DNA of 64,000 bases from Rhizoclosmatium globosum (GCA_002104985.1 MCGO01000038.1:62001-126000); one strand, 5' to 3'; shown: positions 22,071-33,820, counted from the stretch's first letter. Made by a program: numbers and translations. Notes: generated by a model not told the origin, from the letters alone.

Positions 22071-25000
22071 TCACAGCTGCTGATTCCCTCTACGTGCTCT
22101 TGTCACTCGTTGTCCAGCCTGTGCGTACAGAGTATTAGGAACATGCATGAATAAAACCCCAGCACAACTTACACATTCTTCGCTACTGTCTGAAAGCCGC
22201 TTTCGAGAAGCTCGTGTAACCACAACTTCACTGCTCCTGCTCGCAGCATCGAATTTCGTCGTCTTCGTCTTCATCGCCAGAATCTGAATCGACAGTTGAT
22301 CCCGTCTCAGAATCTTCATCAACCTCAGCCTCTCCATCGTCGTCTTCCTCTTCCTCCTCTTCATCACTCTCTTCCTGCCTCTCTTCATATGATACTTTCT
22401 TCTCCTTTGACCTCAACGTTCGTTTCTCCACAGCCTCTCGGACTTTAACTCGCTTTTCCCTCTGAGCCTTACGACTACCACGATCCACCTTCTTCACCTT
22501 CTTCAAAACAACAGGAACAGTAGTTTTACAGCCCTCCCGCTTCTAGTCATAGCTACCTCCCCATCTTCTCCTCCTTATCGACTTTCGCCTTCACACCACC
22601 ACTACCAGCCTTCCCAAACTTCCCCTTCCCAACATCAGAAACAACAAACCCAACAGCAACACTAAACAACTCCAATTCGTAACCCCTTCAAACCCTCTCT
22701 CACCTCCTCCCCTTCCTCCTCCCCAAACACAGCCGCTATAATCCCTTCAACAGCATCACAAACTCTTGCATACTCTCCAACGCATTCACTTCACGCCTAC
22801 CCAAAACGCGTGGATCTGTTACACTCAAAAGCTCACGCACACGTTCTCGAACACCTTCTACAACCATCTCATGATACTCCTCCGCTTCAGCACAAGCAAC
22901 AGGAACCCAAGCTCCGCTACACACGCGGCAAACGAATCCATCGCACTAGATACAATCATCTCAGATTCTTCACTTCCAAGCCGCTCCCATGCGCGTTTCG
23001 TTCCAAAGGTTGGGAACGCGGGGATGTCAAGGCCCATTGGCTTTAGCCGTTCTCTCAATCGCGTGCATAGTTCGCGTTCACGTACGCCGCGGTCGTTGAG
23101 TGACTTGATGAGGAGTTTGAGGGTCTTGAGGGTGGTGATGTGGCGGATTTGAGAGTGGGATGGGGGGGTGTACGAGGACATGACGGGGAGGGGGAGAACA
23201 AAGATTCCAAATGGCTGGATTTCTTTGTTGGAGGTTGATGAAGGTGAGTTGGTAGCACCGTATTCGATCCAGAGGTAAGTTGAGAAGTCGCGGTCTGTTC
23301 CGAGAAATCTCACTCCACGCATTGATTCTCCCAATGCCTCGATTTCATCTTTCAATAGAGCGTCTTCCTTGTCCAAATCACTAAGTTCCTTCTCGTAAGC
23401 GGATACTTGTTCGATTTTCTTGTTGAGTTGTTCAACAAGCGATGCCAGCTTAGCATTCAATTCCGCCTCTTTAACACCCTTCACCTTCTCCGCCTCAACA
23501 CCCTAAGACGAGCCGAATCAGTTGCATTCTCACAATCTACATCCATCCCAACTCCATCCTCCTCACAAACAACATCATCCACCTTCTCCCCACCTGCACT
23601 AGCACCACTCCCCCAAACACCTTAATCTCCCTCTCCAGCCTCTTCACAACAACCTCCCCTTCCTTCACTCCACCCTCAACCCCCTTCAAAAGCCCTCTCA
23701 CCTCCCCCCTCCGCTTCAAATTCACACCAAGCTTCTTCCGCCGCGATTCAAGGCCGCCAACAACCTCTGTCTCCATAAACTCGCGGAACTTGTCTCCAGC
23801 CGTGATGCCGTCAACGAGAATCCCGAGGAGACGGATGTGTACGGGGGCAGGGATGGATGGAAGGGGGATGTCTGTGAAGAACGTGATGAGGGCGTCGATG
23901 CTTGGAGCAGAGTGTGTGTGCAGGGTTGTGGAGGAGGGGACGGTGAGGAGGTGGTGGATTATGAGTGCTTGTGTTTCGATGGGGGTTGTCATTGTGTGCC
24001 ATCGTTTTTCTGGTTGGAGGGTTCTGATGAGGGATGTGTAGATTGTGGAGAGGTGGGGTGTTGAAGCGTTTTGGAGGGTTTCGTGGAGTGAAGCTGGCGG
24101 GGAGGAGTGTTGAGTTCGTAAATCATGTGGATGTGATAGAATAAAGTAAAGAGAAATGTATTACCGAGACTGAAGCTTGATGGAAGATTGCAATTGAGGA
24201 ATGTAGGTCCGAATTGTGTGACGAAATCAAAAATGGTTTGGAGTTGGATGAGTTCTGAGGCTGTAATGTTGCGGTACATTAGATGTTGAACCAAAGAGGT
24301 ACTTGAATTGGATTTGGCGCTAGTTTGGACACCTGCGTACGCATCAAGCCAGAACTGAGCCTCGGCACGTCCTTTGGCACCCAAATCTTCGATTTCTTTC
24401 TTTTTGTCGGACGGAACAAGGCTATCGTCATTATTACTGTCTGGTGAATCCATCATTATATCGTTGGCCGCAGAATCTGCTGAAGACGAAATGAATCCGT
24501 TTGATTCCAATTCGGACAAGACGGCACCAGAGGGTAAGAGGGGCATTTCCGCCAAGGGCTTTCCAATTGCAACAATAGCAGGATCTGTGTCTTCATTGAT
24601 TGGAGGAAGTGATAGCGATGTCTTTGTGGCAGGTTTCGATTGAGTTGACGTTGCAGATGAAGACGATGCAGATGCGGACGAAGAAACAAGAAAGCGCATG
24701 ATTCCATTATTCGATTGCTGAGCAGGAGCATTTGTTGTTTCTTTTGAGTCTTTCGGCGAAGAAGAGGGTTTGTTGGTTGTTTCTTTCTCTGGTTGACGAG
24801 GCTGTTCAACAGCAGGAGGCTTGGACTAGGAACGTTAAGTGTGATGACGCGATTTAGATAGCGATGCATACCTTTAGATCGGTAGGAGGGTCTTTGTCGC
24901 CCTTCCGAGGTTCGTTCACCTGTTTCGGACATCAGACAGATCACATTGTAAAGTGTAGGTTCCCGTACCTTTTCTTCTACCTTCGTTGACTCACTCGTCT

Positions 25001-25211
25001 CTTTTGATGCATTCTCGAGTGGTTTTGATGTCGCATTTGAGGTCGAATGAGGCAGAGGCAGAGCCGTGTTTGTTGTCTGAGCCAGTGGTTTCGGAGTCTG
25101 AGGCTTCGCAAAGAAAGAAGCAATTGAAGTCTGAGTGAGTTTAGAAGCCGAGGCAGGCGCGTTCTTGTTTTCCTTGTCCTTGGTTTTTGTTGTTGTTGTC
25201 TTGGTCTTCAT
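22071..25211 (-). CDS. DDT/WSD-domain chromatin protein with PCNA-binding motif; several frame breaks
   Basis: Starts at ATG 25211. Clear exons: 25211-24969, 24919-24872, 24825-24165, 24093-about 23600, a WSD-type block down to about 22930, and the last 22118-22071. Residues 27-34 (QTSIASFF) are a classical PIP box. Later: a DDT domain (ELIQLQTIFDFVTQFG, FSLASLHETLQNA, LSTIYTSLIRTL), a coiled coil (AELNAKLASLVEQLNKKIEQ), the WSD/WHIM3 hallmark RGVRFLGTDRDFSTYLWIEYG, SLNDRGVRERELC, then CDGFVCRVCSGAWVPVA and a basic/acidic tail. This order resembles BAZ/Itc1-type subunits of ISWI remodellers. The frame slips near 23610, 22930, 22745, 22690 and about 22250, each restorable by one or two bases. 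Identity as a DDT protein is solid; exact exon ends in the C-terminal third are not. Confidence 0.75.
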
Positions 25212-25252
25212 TTTAAAGAGAGTTTGGACAAGAAAGAAAGTTGCCTTGAAAC

Positions 25253-25286
<34 letters not shown>

Positions 25287-25301
25287 ACTCGTTCGAAAGC
25301 A
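25212..25301. promoter_or_regulatory. 90-bp bidirectional promoter containing a CA repeat
   Basis: Start codons of the DDT gene (minus) and the WD40 gene (plus) are only 90 bp apart, and a third of that space is a (CA)n tract. Both promoters and both 5' leaders must share it. Confidence 0.6.
25254..25286. repeat. (CA)n microsatellite
   Basis: About 16 CA units inside the shared promoter. Confidence 0.97.
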
Positions 25302-26842
25302 ATGCAGTCCACAGACACATCCGATTTCTTCCAAAGCGATCGCGACATTGAACTTGCTCAACAACGCGAGCGGAAGAAGAAGGCCGCCCTCGAGGCAAAT
25401 GCGGCAGCAACAACGAACCACGCGTCGCTGCTCAGATCAACTTCGAAGGTCCTGTGCATCGAACAAATCAGCAATCAAAAGAGTGGTCTTGTTGCTGTCG
25501 TTGGTGAAAGTGGTCATGTGGCAAGGAAGATTGACTTGGAGGTAACTTGTTGGTTTGACTCTGTCCAAGAAACAAACTAACTCAACCTTGAATAGACAGG
25601 AACTCCAATCGTTACTTTCAAAGGCCATAAAGGGCCTGTTACTTGCGTGGCTATTGAGTACGATCCGGTGGCAAACACAGACCGTTTCATTTACACTGGT
25701 TCCTGGGATAAGTCAATCAAGAAGTTTGATGCCTCGGTATGTGCCAAATTCAATCGAAATCAGTGGTCGAGAGTTGCTGGATGGTTGTTGTTGGCTGGGA
25801 CTGTTGGAAGCTTTCCACCCCTAACCTCTCATCAGTGATTCCTGCTCACTGACGCTTCACCACCAACCAGACTGGAGAATTACTCGCAACATTCACAGGC
25901 CATGCAGACTTTGTCAAGACTCTTATTCTCGTTCCATCCCCATCTGGTCTGCATCTGCTCTCAGGCTCTTCAGACAACACCATCAAGAAGTGGGATCCAA
26001 TAACTGGAGCTTTACTCCAAACTTGGAAGGGTCATACTCGACCTGTTGAGTCTCTCGTCTTTGTCGAAGGTGAAGAGTCGGGAGAAGGTATTTGACCTCA
26101 ATCGAAGGAATACCTTGACCTAACATTCTTGATTCAAGACCACTACATTTATTCTGCATCCTCCGATACAACTATCCGAAAATGGTCTCTAAAGACAGGC
26201 CACGAACTGTCTCAGCTCAAAGGACACCTCACATCTGTCTACAAACTCCATATCACCGAGGATGGAGAATTATGGTCTGCATCGGCAGATAAGACTGTCA
26301 AGCGATGGAATTTGGAGGCAGCAGTTTCAGATTCTACCTTTGAGCACCCAGATTTCGTGAAATGTGTTGCTGTTGTTCATGGCAACTATGTTGTGACTGG
26401 AGGACGCGATGAAAATATTCGCGTATTTGATTTAACTGTAAGTGACACCTATTCCGTCTTGTGTTTTGTTGATAAGTGCCTCATTCAAACATAGAGCGAA
26501 AAATGCATCAACATTATTGAAGGACACTTTGGCGAGATTTCTTGTTTGTTTGTGTCTGGGGGTCGGTTGTGGTCTGGTTCCTTAGATGCCACGATTCGTT
26601 CTTGGAATCTTGAAGGTTTGGTTGATTGTTGTTCTTGGACTGGAAAGCTAAACCCCCTCCCTCGTGCAGACATCTTGAAACCAAACACAGCTGCTGTTCA
26701 GTCGCATACAGAATCGATGGCTGCTGAAGCGAATGGGTCCGCTGCTAGTGCGGCAGAGAGCTTGATACCTGGAAAGGGTGCAAGTTTGATGACGGAGGAA
26801 GAAGAACGTGAATTGGCGGAATTGATGGATGAAGACGATTGA
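25302..26842 (+). CDS. WD40-repeat protein
   Basis: Six exons: 25302-25541, 25596-25736, 25871-26087, 26139-26437, 26495-26615, 26670-26842 (introns 54, 134, 51, 57 and 54 nt); 396 residues. A charged N-terminal helix (RDIELAQQRERKKKAALEA) precedes a propeller with recognisable blades: TFKGHKGPVTCVAI...TGSWDKSIKKFD, TFTGHADFVKTLIL...SGSSDNTIKKWD, TWKGHTRPVESLVF...SASSDTTIRKWS, QLKGHLTSVYKLHI...SASADKTVKRWN, GGRDENIRVFD and GSLDATIRSWN. The tail ends TEEEERELAELMDEDD. The last intron is in frame and could be retained. Function is unassigned; such proteins scaffold complexes. Confidence 0.88.
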
Positions 26843-26920
26843 TTCTTTTGAATATATTTCCTGAAGCTATTTTCTTGTTAAATACAAAGTTTGTGTCTGA
26901 ATCCAGTAACGTGAACTTTC

Positions 26921-28774
26921 ATGCAAAACACTGAGTTCCTTGCAGCCAAAGACACGAGTCCTACGGGTGAGGCGGCGTCCAAATGGTCTATTCAGCGCAA
27001 GAGAAAGGTTGCGATCATTGCGGCAGTTGTTGTGGCAGTGATCATCGCAATTGGAGTTGCTGTTGGAGTGGTGGTCAATAAGCGCAATGATACTCCGGCC
27101 GCTCTCTCGATCAACAATGGACTGAACAGTGGGAATTCGGGTAATAATACTTCAGGATCTAAGCCGCCTGGGGCTGTGCCAGTGGATCCGGCAAGACTCG
27201 CGACAATTTCAGGATCTCAGTCCACTATCGTTCCATCTACCATCTCAAACACAGCCTCTTTAAATTCAGAAACTATCTCTTCAATTGTGTCATCTGCCTC
27301 TTTGTCTGCTGTTGAATCAGCTCAACAATCTGCAACCGTTTCCCAACTTCCTCTTATTACTACATCTGCAATTACCTCACAAGTCACAACCGCACGCGCT
27401 GATCCTATTATTACTACTTCTGCAGTCAACGCTCCAGTTGCACAACCGCCTCCACCATCACCACTAACATCCTCAATTGCACCACCCACAACCCAAATTC
27501 AACCACCAAAACAAACAACACAAGCAGAGCCCACAGCGCCACAACCCCAATCCTTCTCCTACCGCCCATTCACAACCCCAGGCCTCATCGGATACTGGCT
27601 CGCCGGTTCAGGTTCCGCAACCCAACTCGACCTCTCATCCTTCACAACCCTAAAATACGCGTTCCTCTTCATATCCCCACAAGCTGAAATCATTACTGGT
27701 GGATCTGACGACGCAACGCTCGTTCCACTCCTCAACGGTGCATCCGTTCGTGGGAAGTATTCCTCGTTACGAACAGTTGCATCGATAGGTGGATGGACAG
27801 GCGGCCAACACTTCTCAAGCGTCGCAGCGAATGCAGACCTACGCCTCAAATTCGCCAAGAACGTACACGCGTATTTGGATGGAAACGGGTTTGACGGTGT
27901 GGACTTAGACTGGGAGTTTCCTTACGGCGGTGGGTTAAGTTGTAACGAACAGGGTCCCGAGGATGTCGCGAACTTTGCGTTGTTGCTTGCGGCGTTGCGT
28001 GCGGAATTGGGTCCTACGCGGCATATTTCGATAGCGGTCGGGGCGGCGGCGTCGCGGTATTCGCAGGGCGGGCGGAATTATTTGGGAGAGTATGCGAAAT
28101 ATGTTTCGTATATGGGAGTGATGACGTATGATTTGACGGGGTCGTGGTCTCCTTCCTCGGATTTCAATTCGGCGTTGGGGAACCCGGGCGGTTCGGACCC
28201 GCAAGAGCCTGCTTCTAATGGTGGACCGAATTCAATTCAGAGTGCGATTCAAGGGTTCTTGGGGCAAGGTGTTTCGTCGAATCAGCTTGTTGCTGGACTT
28301 GCGTTTTATGGTCGATCTTGGTCGGTTTCGAGTAAAGGTGGGAATAATGGTCTTTTTATGGCGTGTGGTAATAATCCGTCGGGGTCTGGAGCGTGTCCTG
28401 CGATTCAAGGAGATTATGGGGACACTGGCGGTTGTGATACTTGTGGTGTTTGTGGAGGACCGGGTGGAACTTGGCGGTACAATGCTTTACGTGGAGGATG
28501 GGGACAACAATCACACGCGCCGTTGGCTGATGGCCCATCTTCTGTTGCGAACGGTTGGAGCTACCAGTACTTTGGATTTGCTGCCTCCGCTACGCTATTT
28601 TCCCCTTCGCACAATGGGATTTCGAACGTATTCATTTCATACGATGATGCAAAGTCGATTCAAGCAAAAGCGTCCTGGATGCGCGGAAATGTTGGAGGTG
28701 CGATGATTTGGGAAATGGGCAGCGACTATCAAGGAGAACTTACTGCAGCTGCAAGGGCTGGTTGGGGAGGTTAA
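26921..28774 (+). CDS. Membrane-anchored GH18 chitinase, copy 1
   Basis: Single-exon, 617 residues. Type II membrane topology: short cytoplasmic tail, basic RKRK, then a hydrophobic segment at about residues 30-52 (VAIIAAVVVAVIIAIGVAVG), a long Ser/Thr/Pro-rich extracellular linker (residues 55-215), and a GH18 barrel. Signature: SIGGWTGGQHF (substrate strand 3) and FDGVDLDWEFP at about residues 322-332, with the DxxDxDxE catalytic set complete. Late motifs LVAGLAFYGRSW and GAMIWEMGSD fit the family. A Cys-rich insertion (CDTCGVCGGPGG) sits in the barrel. It would cleave chitin in the wall or the medium. A close paralogue lies at 30508-32200. Confidence 0.93.
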   Translation: MQNTEFLAAKDTSPTGEAASKWSIQRKRKVAIIAAVVVAVIIAIGVAVGVVVNKRNDTPAALSINNGLNSGNSGNNTSGSKPPGAVPVDPARLATISGSQSTIVPSTISNTASLNSETISSIVSSASLSAVESAQQSATVSQLPLITTSAITSQVTTARADPIITTSAVNAPVAQPPPPSPLTSSIAPPTTQIQPPKQTTQAEPTAPQPQSFSYRPFTTPGLIGYWLAGSGSATQLDLSSFTTLKYAFLFISPQAEIITGGSDDATLVPLLNGASVRGKYSSLRTVASIGGWTGGQHFSSVAANADLRLKFAKNVHAYLDGNGFDGVDLDWEFPYGGGLSCNEQGPEDVANFALLLAALRAELGPTRHISIAVGAAASRYSQGGRNYLGEYAKYVSYMGVMTYDLTGSWSPSSDFNSALGNPGGSDPQEPASNGGPNSIQSAIQGFLGQGVSSNQLVAGLAFYGRSWSVSSKGGNNGLFMACGNNPSGSGACPAIQGDYGDTGGCDTCGVCGGPGGTWRYNALRGGWGQQSHAPLADGPSSVANGWSYQYFGFAASATLFSPSHNGISNVFISYDDAKSIQAKASWMRGNVGGAMIWEMGSDYQGELTAAARAGWGG

Positions 28775-28847
28775 TTCAGTTATACACTTAATTCGTTTGG
28801 CTTTTTTTGAATGTTACTGGTGTTTATTTGAAATGAAGTAAAACGGT

Positions 28848-29588
28848 TTATCTGCTATTAGGGTCTTTGAACGTATATAATGCCGCTACGACGGCAATGG
28901 CAAGAAAGAGCAGAGAGATAACGAACCAGAAGAATCCCCACACCTGTGCAGGAATTGCTCCACGACAACATACTCTTGAGAATGCAGCTGCATCACTCTC
29001 GTTTACTTTCCGGAACACGAGATCCTCGAGAATATCCCAGACACTATACAACGACGACATTGTCCCCAAGAACAACACAAAGTACCGCAGCGCCGCCCCA
29101 TTCCAATACGGTAACCACCACAACACGCCCAAGGCCACAATAAACACAATAGTGATACCACGGGTCAACCAGTTCTTTGCCCACACCAAAGTAGCCAACA
29201 TCGTAATCCCAACCAACACAGCCGCAACCTTCGATGCCGTCAAATTGAATCCACAAAAGATCATCAGTGCACCCCAGAACGACGACGACAGGTACCCCGC
29301 CGGCAAGGCCAAGTACACGTTCCCCCCCGAGAACTTTGTCAGGCCACCCTCGTCTGGATCAACCGTGATTGAGTGGACACGAGCGCCAGTGGCAAAGGCG
29401 ACTGAAGCGTGGCCGAATTCGTGGAGCGCAACAGTGAATACTTTGAATGGCCACAGAAGCTGTTTGAGGACTGGAAGGCCCCAGAGCACGGCGATGGCGA
29501 CTGAGTAGCCGGCGATCAGGTAGATGGTGCGCAGTTGCTCGTCGTTTGGTTGGAGGCGGCCCTCGATGTCTTTGGCCGACGTGCTCAT
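28848..29588 (-). CDS. M50-type (site-2-protease-like) membrane metalloprotease family protein
   Basis: 246 residues, single exon from ATG 29588. Several hydrophobic segments; the first half ends in the zinc motif HEFGH at residues 56-60, inside a membrane-proximal stretch VFTVALHEFGHASVAFATG, followed by DPDEGGLTKFSGG and a second conserved GYLSSSFWG. This is the fungal M50B-like family (peptidase M50/DUF-type, related to bacterial YfhO/SpoIVFB). Likely an integral ER or Golgi membrane protein; substrate unknown. Upstream in-frame TTG codons were ignored. It is tail-to-tail with chitinase 1 (73 bp). Confidence 0.85.
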   Translation of the reverse strand: MSTSAKDIEGRLQPNDEQLRTIYLIAGYSVAIAVLWGLPVLKQLLWPFKVFTVALHEFGHASVAFATGARVHSITVDPDEGGLTKFSGGNVYLALPAGYLSSSFWGALMIFCGFNLTASKVAAVLVGITMLATLVWAKNWLTRGITIVFIVALGVLWWLPYWNGAALRYFVLFLGTMSSLYSVWDILEDLVFRKVNESDAAAFSRVCCRGAIPAQVWGFFWFVISLLFLAIAVVAALYTFKDPNSR

Positions 29589-30507
29589 TTGGTTGGTGTC
29601 AAGTATATCGAACTTTTGAGGAAACCCAATCAATTTCAAGTGTCTGACTGTCTAATCACTGACCATCACACTGTGTCAACAATTGCTTTTCCTGACGTTT
29701 GGCCAAACAAGACCCACGGGGTTAGTACACGCTCGTCACAAAAGAGTTCATGAAATCAGTGTCAAAGAGAAGCATTCAGAGCGTATATATTAAAAAGTTT
29801 GTTTATTCAGCAAATAAATCACTGCAATGGTTCTCAACGAGCAAGCTTTGTCAGATAGTAGCGAGGAATAGCGAACTGCCATCCTAGCTCACGATCCACA
29901 ACACTGACATTGAAGAAAGAAGGGAGAGGAAGGGAAAGGAAGGGAAATGTATCAGACAGTCCATCGCCCCATTCTCCATCGCCCCACGCTATCGCCCACC
30001 CATAGGCCAGCGAAAGGGGGGCCGGAGGCAGTCTTCAACCCAAACGGCGTACCCAAACGAATAAACGAATGAGATCCTAACCGTGAATGGAACTTCCTGC
30101 TCATGGGGGAGGATTCATCTCATCATCTACATTTGTGAAGATGCCTAGTTTGGAAAACTAAGAGCAGAGACTAACTATAAAGATGATCCTGTTGGTTTGA
30201 AGAAGATGGTTAGTGATCAGGTCGAGTGATGAGATAGTGTGTAGATATCAGTGGTTGGAGGGAGAGGAGTGGTGGAGGAAGGGTATGGGACACTTGCCTT
30301 TAGAGTTGGTCGATGAAAAAAAAGAAAAGGAGGCGTCCCTCCGCCTTTTGTACCCCCTCGGGGCTTTTCCAGAACAAACAGAAAACCACAAAACCCCGAG
30401 CCAATAGTGTTAAAGATGGGACACGCGTTCTCTGGCGAATCGTAGTACTGAATGAGACGTTACTTTATTGAATGAGAATAGATGAAATGTGATTATAAAA
30501 GATGTGA
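29589..30507. other. Gene-free spacer with purine-rich and G/C-rich patches
   Basis: About 0.9 kb with no supported gene. It holds a GGGAAAGGAAGG purine tract (29925-29950), C-rich repeats of ATCGCCCC (29960-30000) and a GC-rich patch with partial inverted symmetry near 30325-30360. None matches a tRNA, rRNA or spliceosomal RNA that I can recognise. Confidence 0.4.
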
Positions 30508-32200
30508 CTAGTTGCCCCAACCCGCTCTAGCGGCTCCCGTAAGCTCTCCCTGAAAGTCACCGCCGAGTTGCCAAATCATGGCCCCACCAACATTCCCACG
30601 CATCCAAGACGTTTTTGCTTGAATCGACCTGGTATCATCATACGAAATGAAAACGTTGGAAATACCATTGTACGAAGGCGAAAACAACGTTGCTGAGGCT
30701 GCGAATCCGAAATACTGATAACTCCATCCGTTAACAGCATTAGTAGGTCCACTTGCCAAAGGCGCATTTTGCTGTTGCCCCCATGCACCACGTAACGCGT
30801 TGTAATTCCAAGTTCCGCCTGGACCACCACACTCGCCACAAGTGTCGCATCCACCGGCATCGCTGTAGTCTCCCTGAATTCCAGGACATGCTCCAGTATT
30901 AGGGTTGGGTGAGTTTGCGCAAGACATGAAAAGACCGTTGTTGCTTCCTTTGTTGGAAACGGACCATGAACGGCCATAGAACGCGAGTCCTCCGACCAAT
31001 TGGGATGACGAGACGCCTTGAGCAATGAACCTTGAATAGCGCTTTGAATTGAGTTGGGTCCATGATTCGCTGGTGGTTCTTGAGGGTCTGATGGACCTGG
31101 ATCGCCAAGTGCAGAATTGAAGTCAGAGGAAGGCGACCAGGAGCCAGTCAAATCGTACGTCATAACTCCAAGATACGATACAGACTTTGCATATTCAGCC
31201 ACATAGTTTCGTCCATTCTGAGAGTAACTCGTCGCAACGGCTCCTACAGCAATCGAAATGTGTCTGGTTGGACCCAACTCTGCCCTCAAGGCCACAAGCA
31301 ACAACGCAAAGTTGGCAACGTCATCGGGACTCAGTTCGTTACAGCTCAATCCTCCACCGTATGGAAACTCCCAATCCACATCCACACCATCAAACCCATA
31401 CTTGTCTAAAAACTCATGCACATTCTTTGCAAACTTGACACGCAAATCAGGACTTGCAGCAACACTAGAGAAATGTCTCCCGCCCGTCCATCCACCAATA
31501 GACAAGACAGTTCGAAGTGACGGGTATTTGCCACGGACACTTGGTCCGTTCAAGATGCTGATCAATTTGTAATCGTCTGCGCTTGCTTGAGTTATTTGTC
31601 CTGACCGTCAACAAACATAAAGGCGTATTTAACGGCTGAGAAGCCTGACAGGTCCATTTGATCGATTGAGCCAGATCCACCCAGCCAGTAGCCAATCAAA
31701 CCGGCTGAATTATAAGGGCGGTATGCAAATCCATTGTTTGATGGAGGAGCAGCCACAGCAGTAGTAGTGGTAGTTGTAGTTGGAGGGATAGGTCTTGCAG
31801 TAGTCTGTTGAAGAGGTGCAGTATTCGATGAGGTCACAAAGAAGTCACGGGCAGATCAACAGAGGAAGAGGTCTGTTTGATCAGTATTAAAGCACACAAT
31901 TGAAGGTGACTGACTTGCCTGAGTTTGAATCACCGATTGAGTCACAGTCGATGCGCTCAACGACTGGGCCGCCGTCACAGACACCGCCAAAGAAACCGTC
32001 GCCGAGGAATACGAATTGGGCTTGACGATGGAGATCGAGGCCGTGGCATTCGCGGCGACAGAGGCTGACGAAGCGTTCGAAGTGGCGGCGTTGTTGCGCG
32101 AGACAACAACGCCAACGCCGACTCCGATCGCTATCACTACAGCCGCAACGGCTGCTCCTATTAAGATGTACCGGCGGCGGTCGGACTTGGTGATGGGCAT
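30508..32200 (-). CDS. Membrane-anchored GH18 chitinase, copy 2, with two frame breaks
   Basis: Paralogue of the 26921 gene. Exon 1 32200-31919: short basic tail (KSDRRRY), TM segment ILIGAAVAAVVIAIGVGVGVVV, Ser/Thr linker. The intron 31918-31805 (114 nt) appears to be GC-AG (CAG|GCAAGT ... CAACAG). Exon 2 runs from 31804 to 30508 with the catalytic motif FDGVDVDWEFP, SIGGWTGGRHF and LVGGLAFYGRSW. The frame slips at about 31600 (after FMFVDGQ) and about 31030 (after NSIQSAIQG); in each case one added base restores alignment to copy 1 (QGVSS-QLV-GLAFYGRSW). Probably two homopolymer errors in an intact gene; otherwise a pseudogene. Confidence 0.82.
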
Positions 32201-32348
32201 AACAACTGCTTATGAGGTTTGTTTGAGATAATCAATTTCAAGATCCAAAGGAATGAGACACAAAACGTGTCATCTTTTTGAAAGCTTATGTTTCCATCTA
32301 TTAACTCTGCTCAATCAATCTTCTTGTTGCTACCTTCGCGTGACCGAC

Positions 32349-33704
32349 TCAAAACCTCCACCCCATTATCTTCTCAATGCCCATCTTATCCTTCTTGATG
32401 TCATGTTTTTTGCTGTCTCCACCGCCATGTCCGTGCTTTCCTCCCTTGGCAAAACTCTCGACAGCAATGCCCGCAAACACAAGCCCCACTGCAGCCCATT
32501 GTCCAAGCACCAGAGCATGGTTATACAAGAATACAGATATCAGAATAGATCCCATTTTGCGAGTCACGGTTACGGTTACGAGGAACATGGCTCCGAATCG
32601 TTCAATCGTGTGGAAGATAAAGCATTGGCCAAGGGCACCACATAGGCCAAACAGAACCACATCGTACAAGACTTGTGGATGGGCTGTGGCAAAAGCAATG
32701 GCACTGCTAAGTTCTTGGTTATAAAAGTCACTCGCGACAAGGAATGTTGCCATAATGAATGATGAGAAAATGTTCATGTAGAGCATCATAGCTAATTCAA
32801 GAAGTTAGTTAAATATACGATATAAGGGAAATACTCAACTAAATCCAGATGTTCTGAAAGTACGAAAGATCTCATCTTGAGTCGAGTTCGTGACTCCATC
32901 CAACAAAAGATTGATGGACAATAGAGCGATTCCCCAAAGTTTTCCTAATAAAGAGACATCTGCGTTCTTGTCCTTTTTCTTTGTAGGATTCATGAGCATA
33001 AACATACTCATTCCAGCAGTGATCAAGAAGACAACGAGGTACTTCTGCCATGGGAAAGACTTGCGATACAGAATGATATTCATGAGCATTACAGGAACGA
33101 GCTAATAATAAGCAGTGAGTACGACACCGACTTCGCAACAGCTTTGATGTCTCACCTTTCCAGTTTTCCCCAGAATCATGGTAGGATAGTCAATGTACTT
33201 CAACGAGGCATATCCAAACGGAGCAGCGCACACAGAAATAAAGGACAACTGAATAAACTTGTTCCGCAGTGGAGTGCTCGGCAGTTCAACTTTCAATCCC
33301 CGCACCAACAGATACACAAACGCAACAACCGAAGCAATCAGAGACTGAATCACATTGAGGAAGCTTTATACACCAGTTAACTTAACACTGCCGTAACATA
33401 GATCCACACCGAAGACCTACATGAAGTACTTGAATTTTCGTTTCTGTCCCGTCTCTTCATCAATGTATTGTGTGGTTGTCACTCGCTCTTGAAGGATGCC
33501 CCATGAGAGGAAACAGACATAGATTCCAATCACACATATGGCTGACTCGATGGTCTTGGATGAGATAGCAGCCATCCTTTCCTTGGTCGAAACTTTTGTT
33601 GTCAAAATCAACGTGGCATTCTGATTTGAAGCATTAATTAACGTATGGATCTGGGTAGTCGAGGCAGAAATGACAAAACTGTTGAGTTTTTTAACATTAA
33701 GCAT
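32349..33704 (-). CDS. HUT1: UDP-galactose/ER nucleotide-sugar transporter homologue Hut1 (SLC35B1 family)
   Basis: Exons 33704-33421, 33363-33156, 33101-32840, 32791-32349; introns 57, 54 and 48 nt; 398 residues. Family motifs: GIYVCFLSWGILQERV, FLNVIQSLIASVVAF, PFGYASLKYIDYPTMILGKTGKLVPVMLM, DGVTNSTQDEIF, TMMLYMNIFSS, GALGQCFIFHTIERFG, VTVTRKMGSILISVFLYNH. About ten TM segments are expected. The protein sits in the ER and exchanges UDP-sugars or, as shown for human SLC35B1, ATP/ADP. An alternative start at 33575 (MAAISSKTIES) gives the length usual for fungi. The C-terminal tail is His/Gly/Lys-rich. Confidence 0.92.
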
Positions 33705-33820
33705 ACTAGCATGTGTGTTCTTGTGCAGGGTTAGTCATGGACTTGAAAAGGGAACAACGGTTTTTGACTTCCTGTCATTTTAAGAATCTGGATGTATTTT
33801 GTTGATTTATTATATATAAA
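33705..33820. promoter_or_regulatory. Short divergent promoter HUT1 / coiled-coil gene
   Basis: 116 bp between divergent starts, ending in TATATATAAA immediately before ATG 33821, a possible TATA-like element or leader. Confidence 0.4.

Noticed and set aside
25135..25580. Open frames with Thr-His or Cys-Val repeats near 25260
   Set aside because: Again microsatellite artefacts across the shared promoter; real starts lie at 25211 (minus) and 25302 (plus).
27935..28706. Long Arg-rich and other frames inside chitinase 1
   Set aside because: Shadows of a GC-rich GH18 coding region; the main frame has complete catalytic motifs.
30325..30360. GC-rich patch with partial hairpin symmetry
   Set aside because: Arms do not pair well enough (AAAAGGAGGCG versus AAAAGGCGGAG) to call a structured RNA or terminator.
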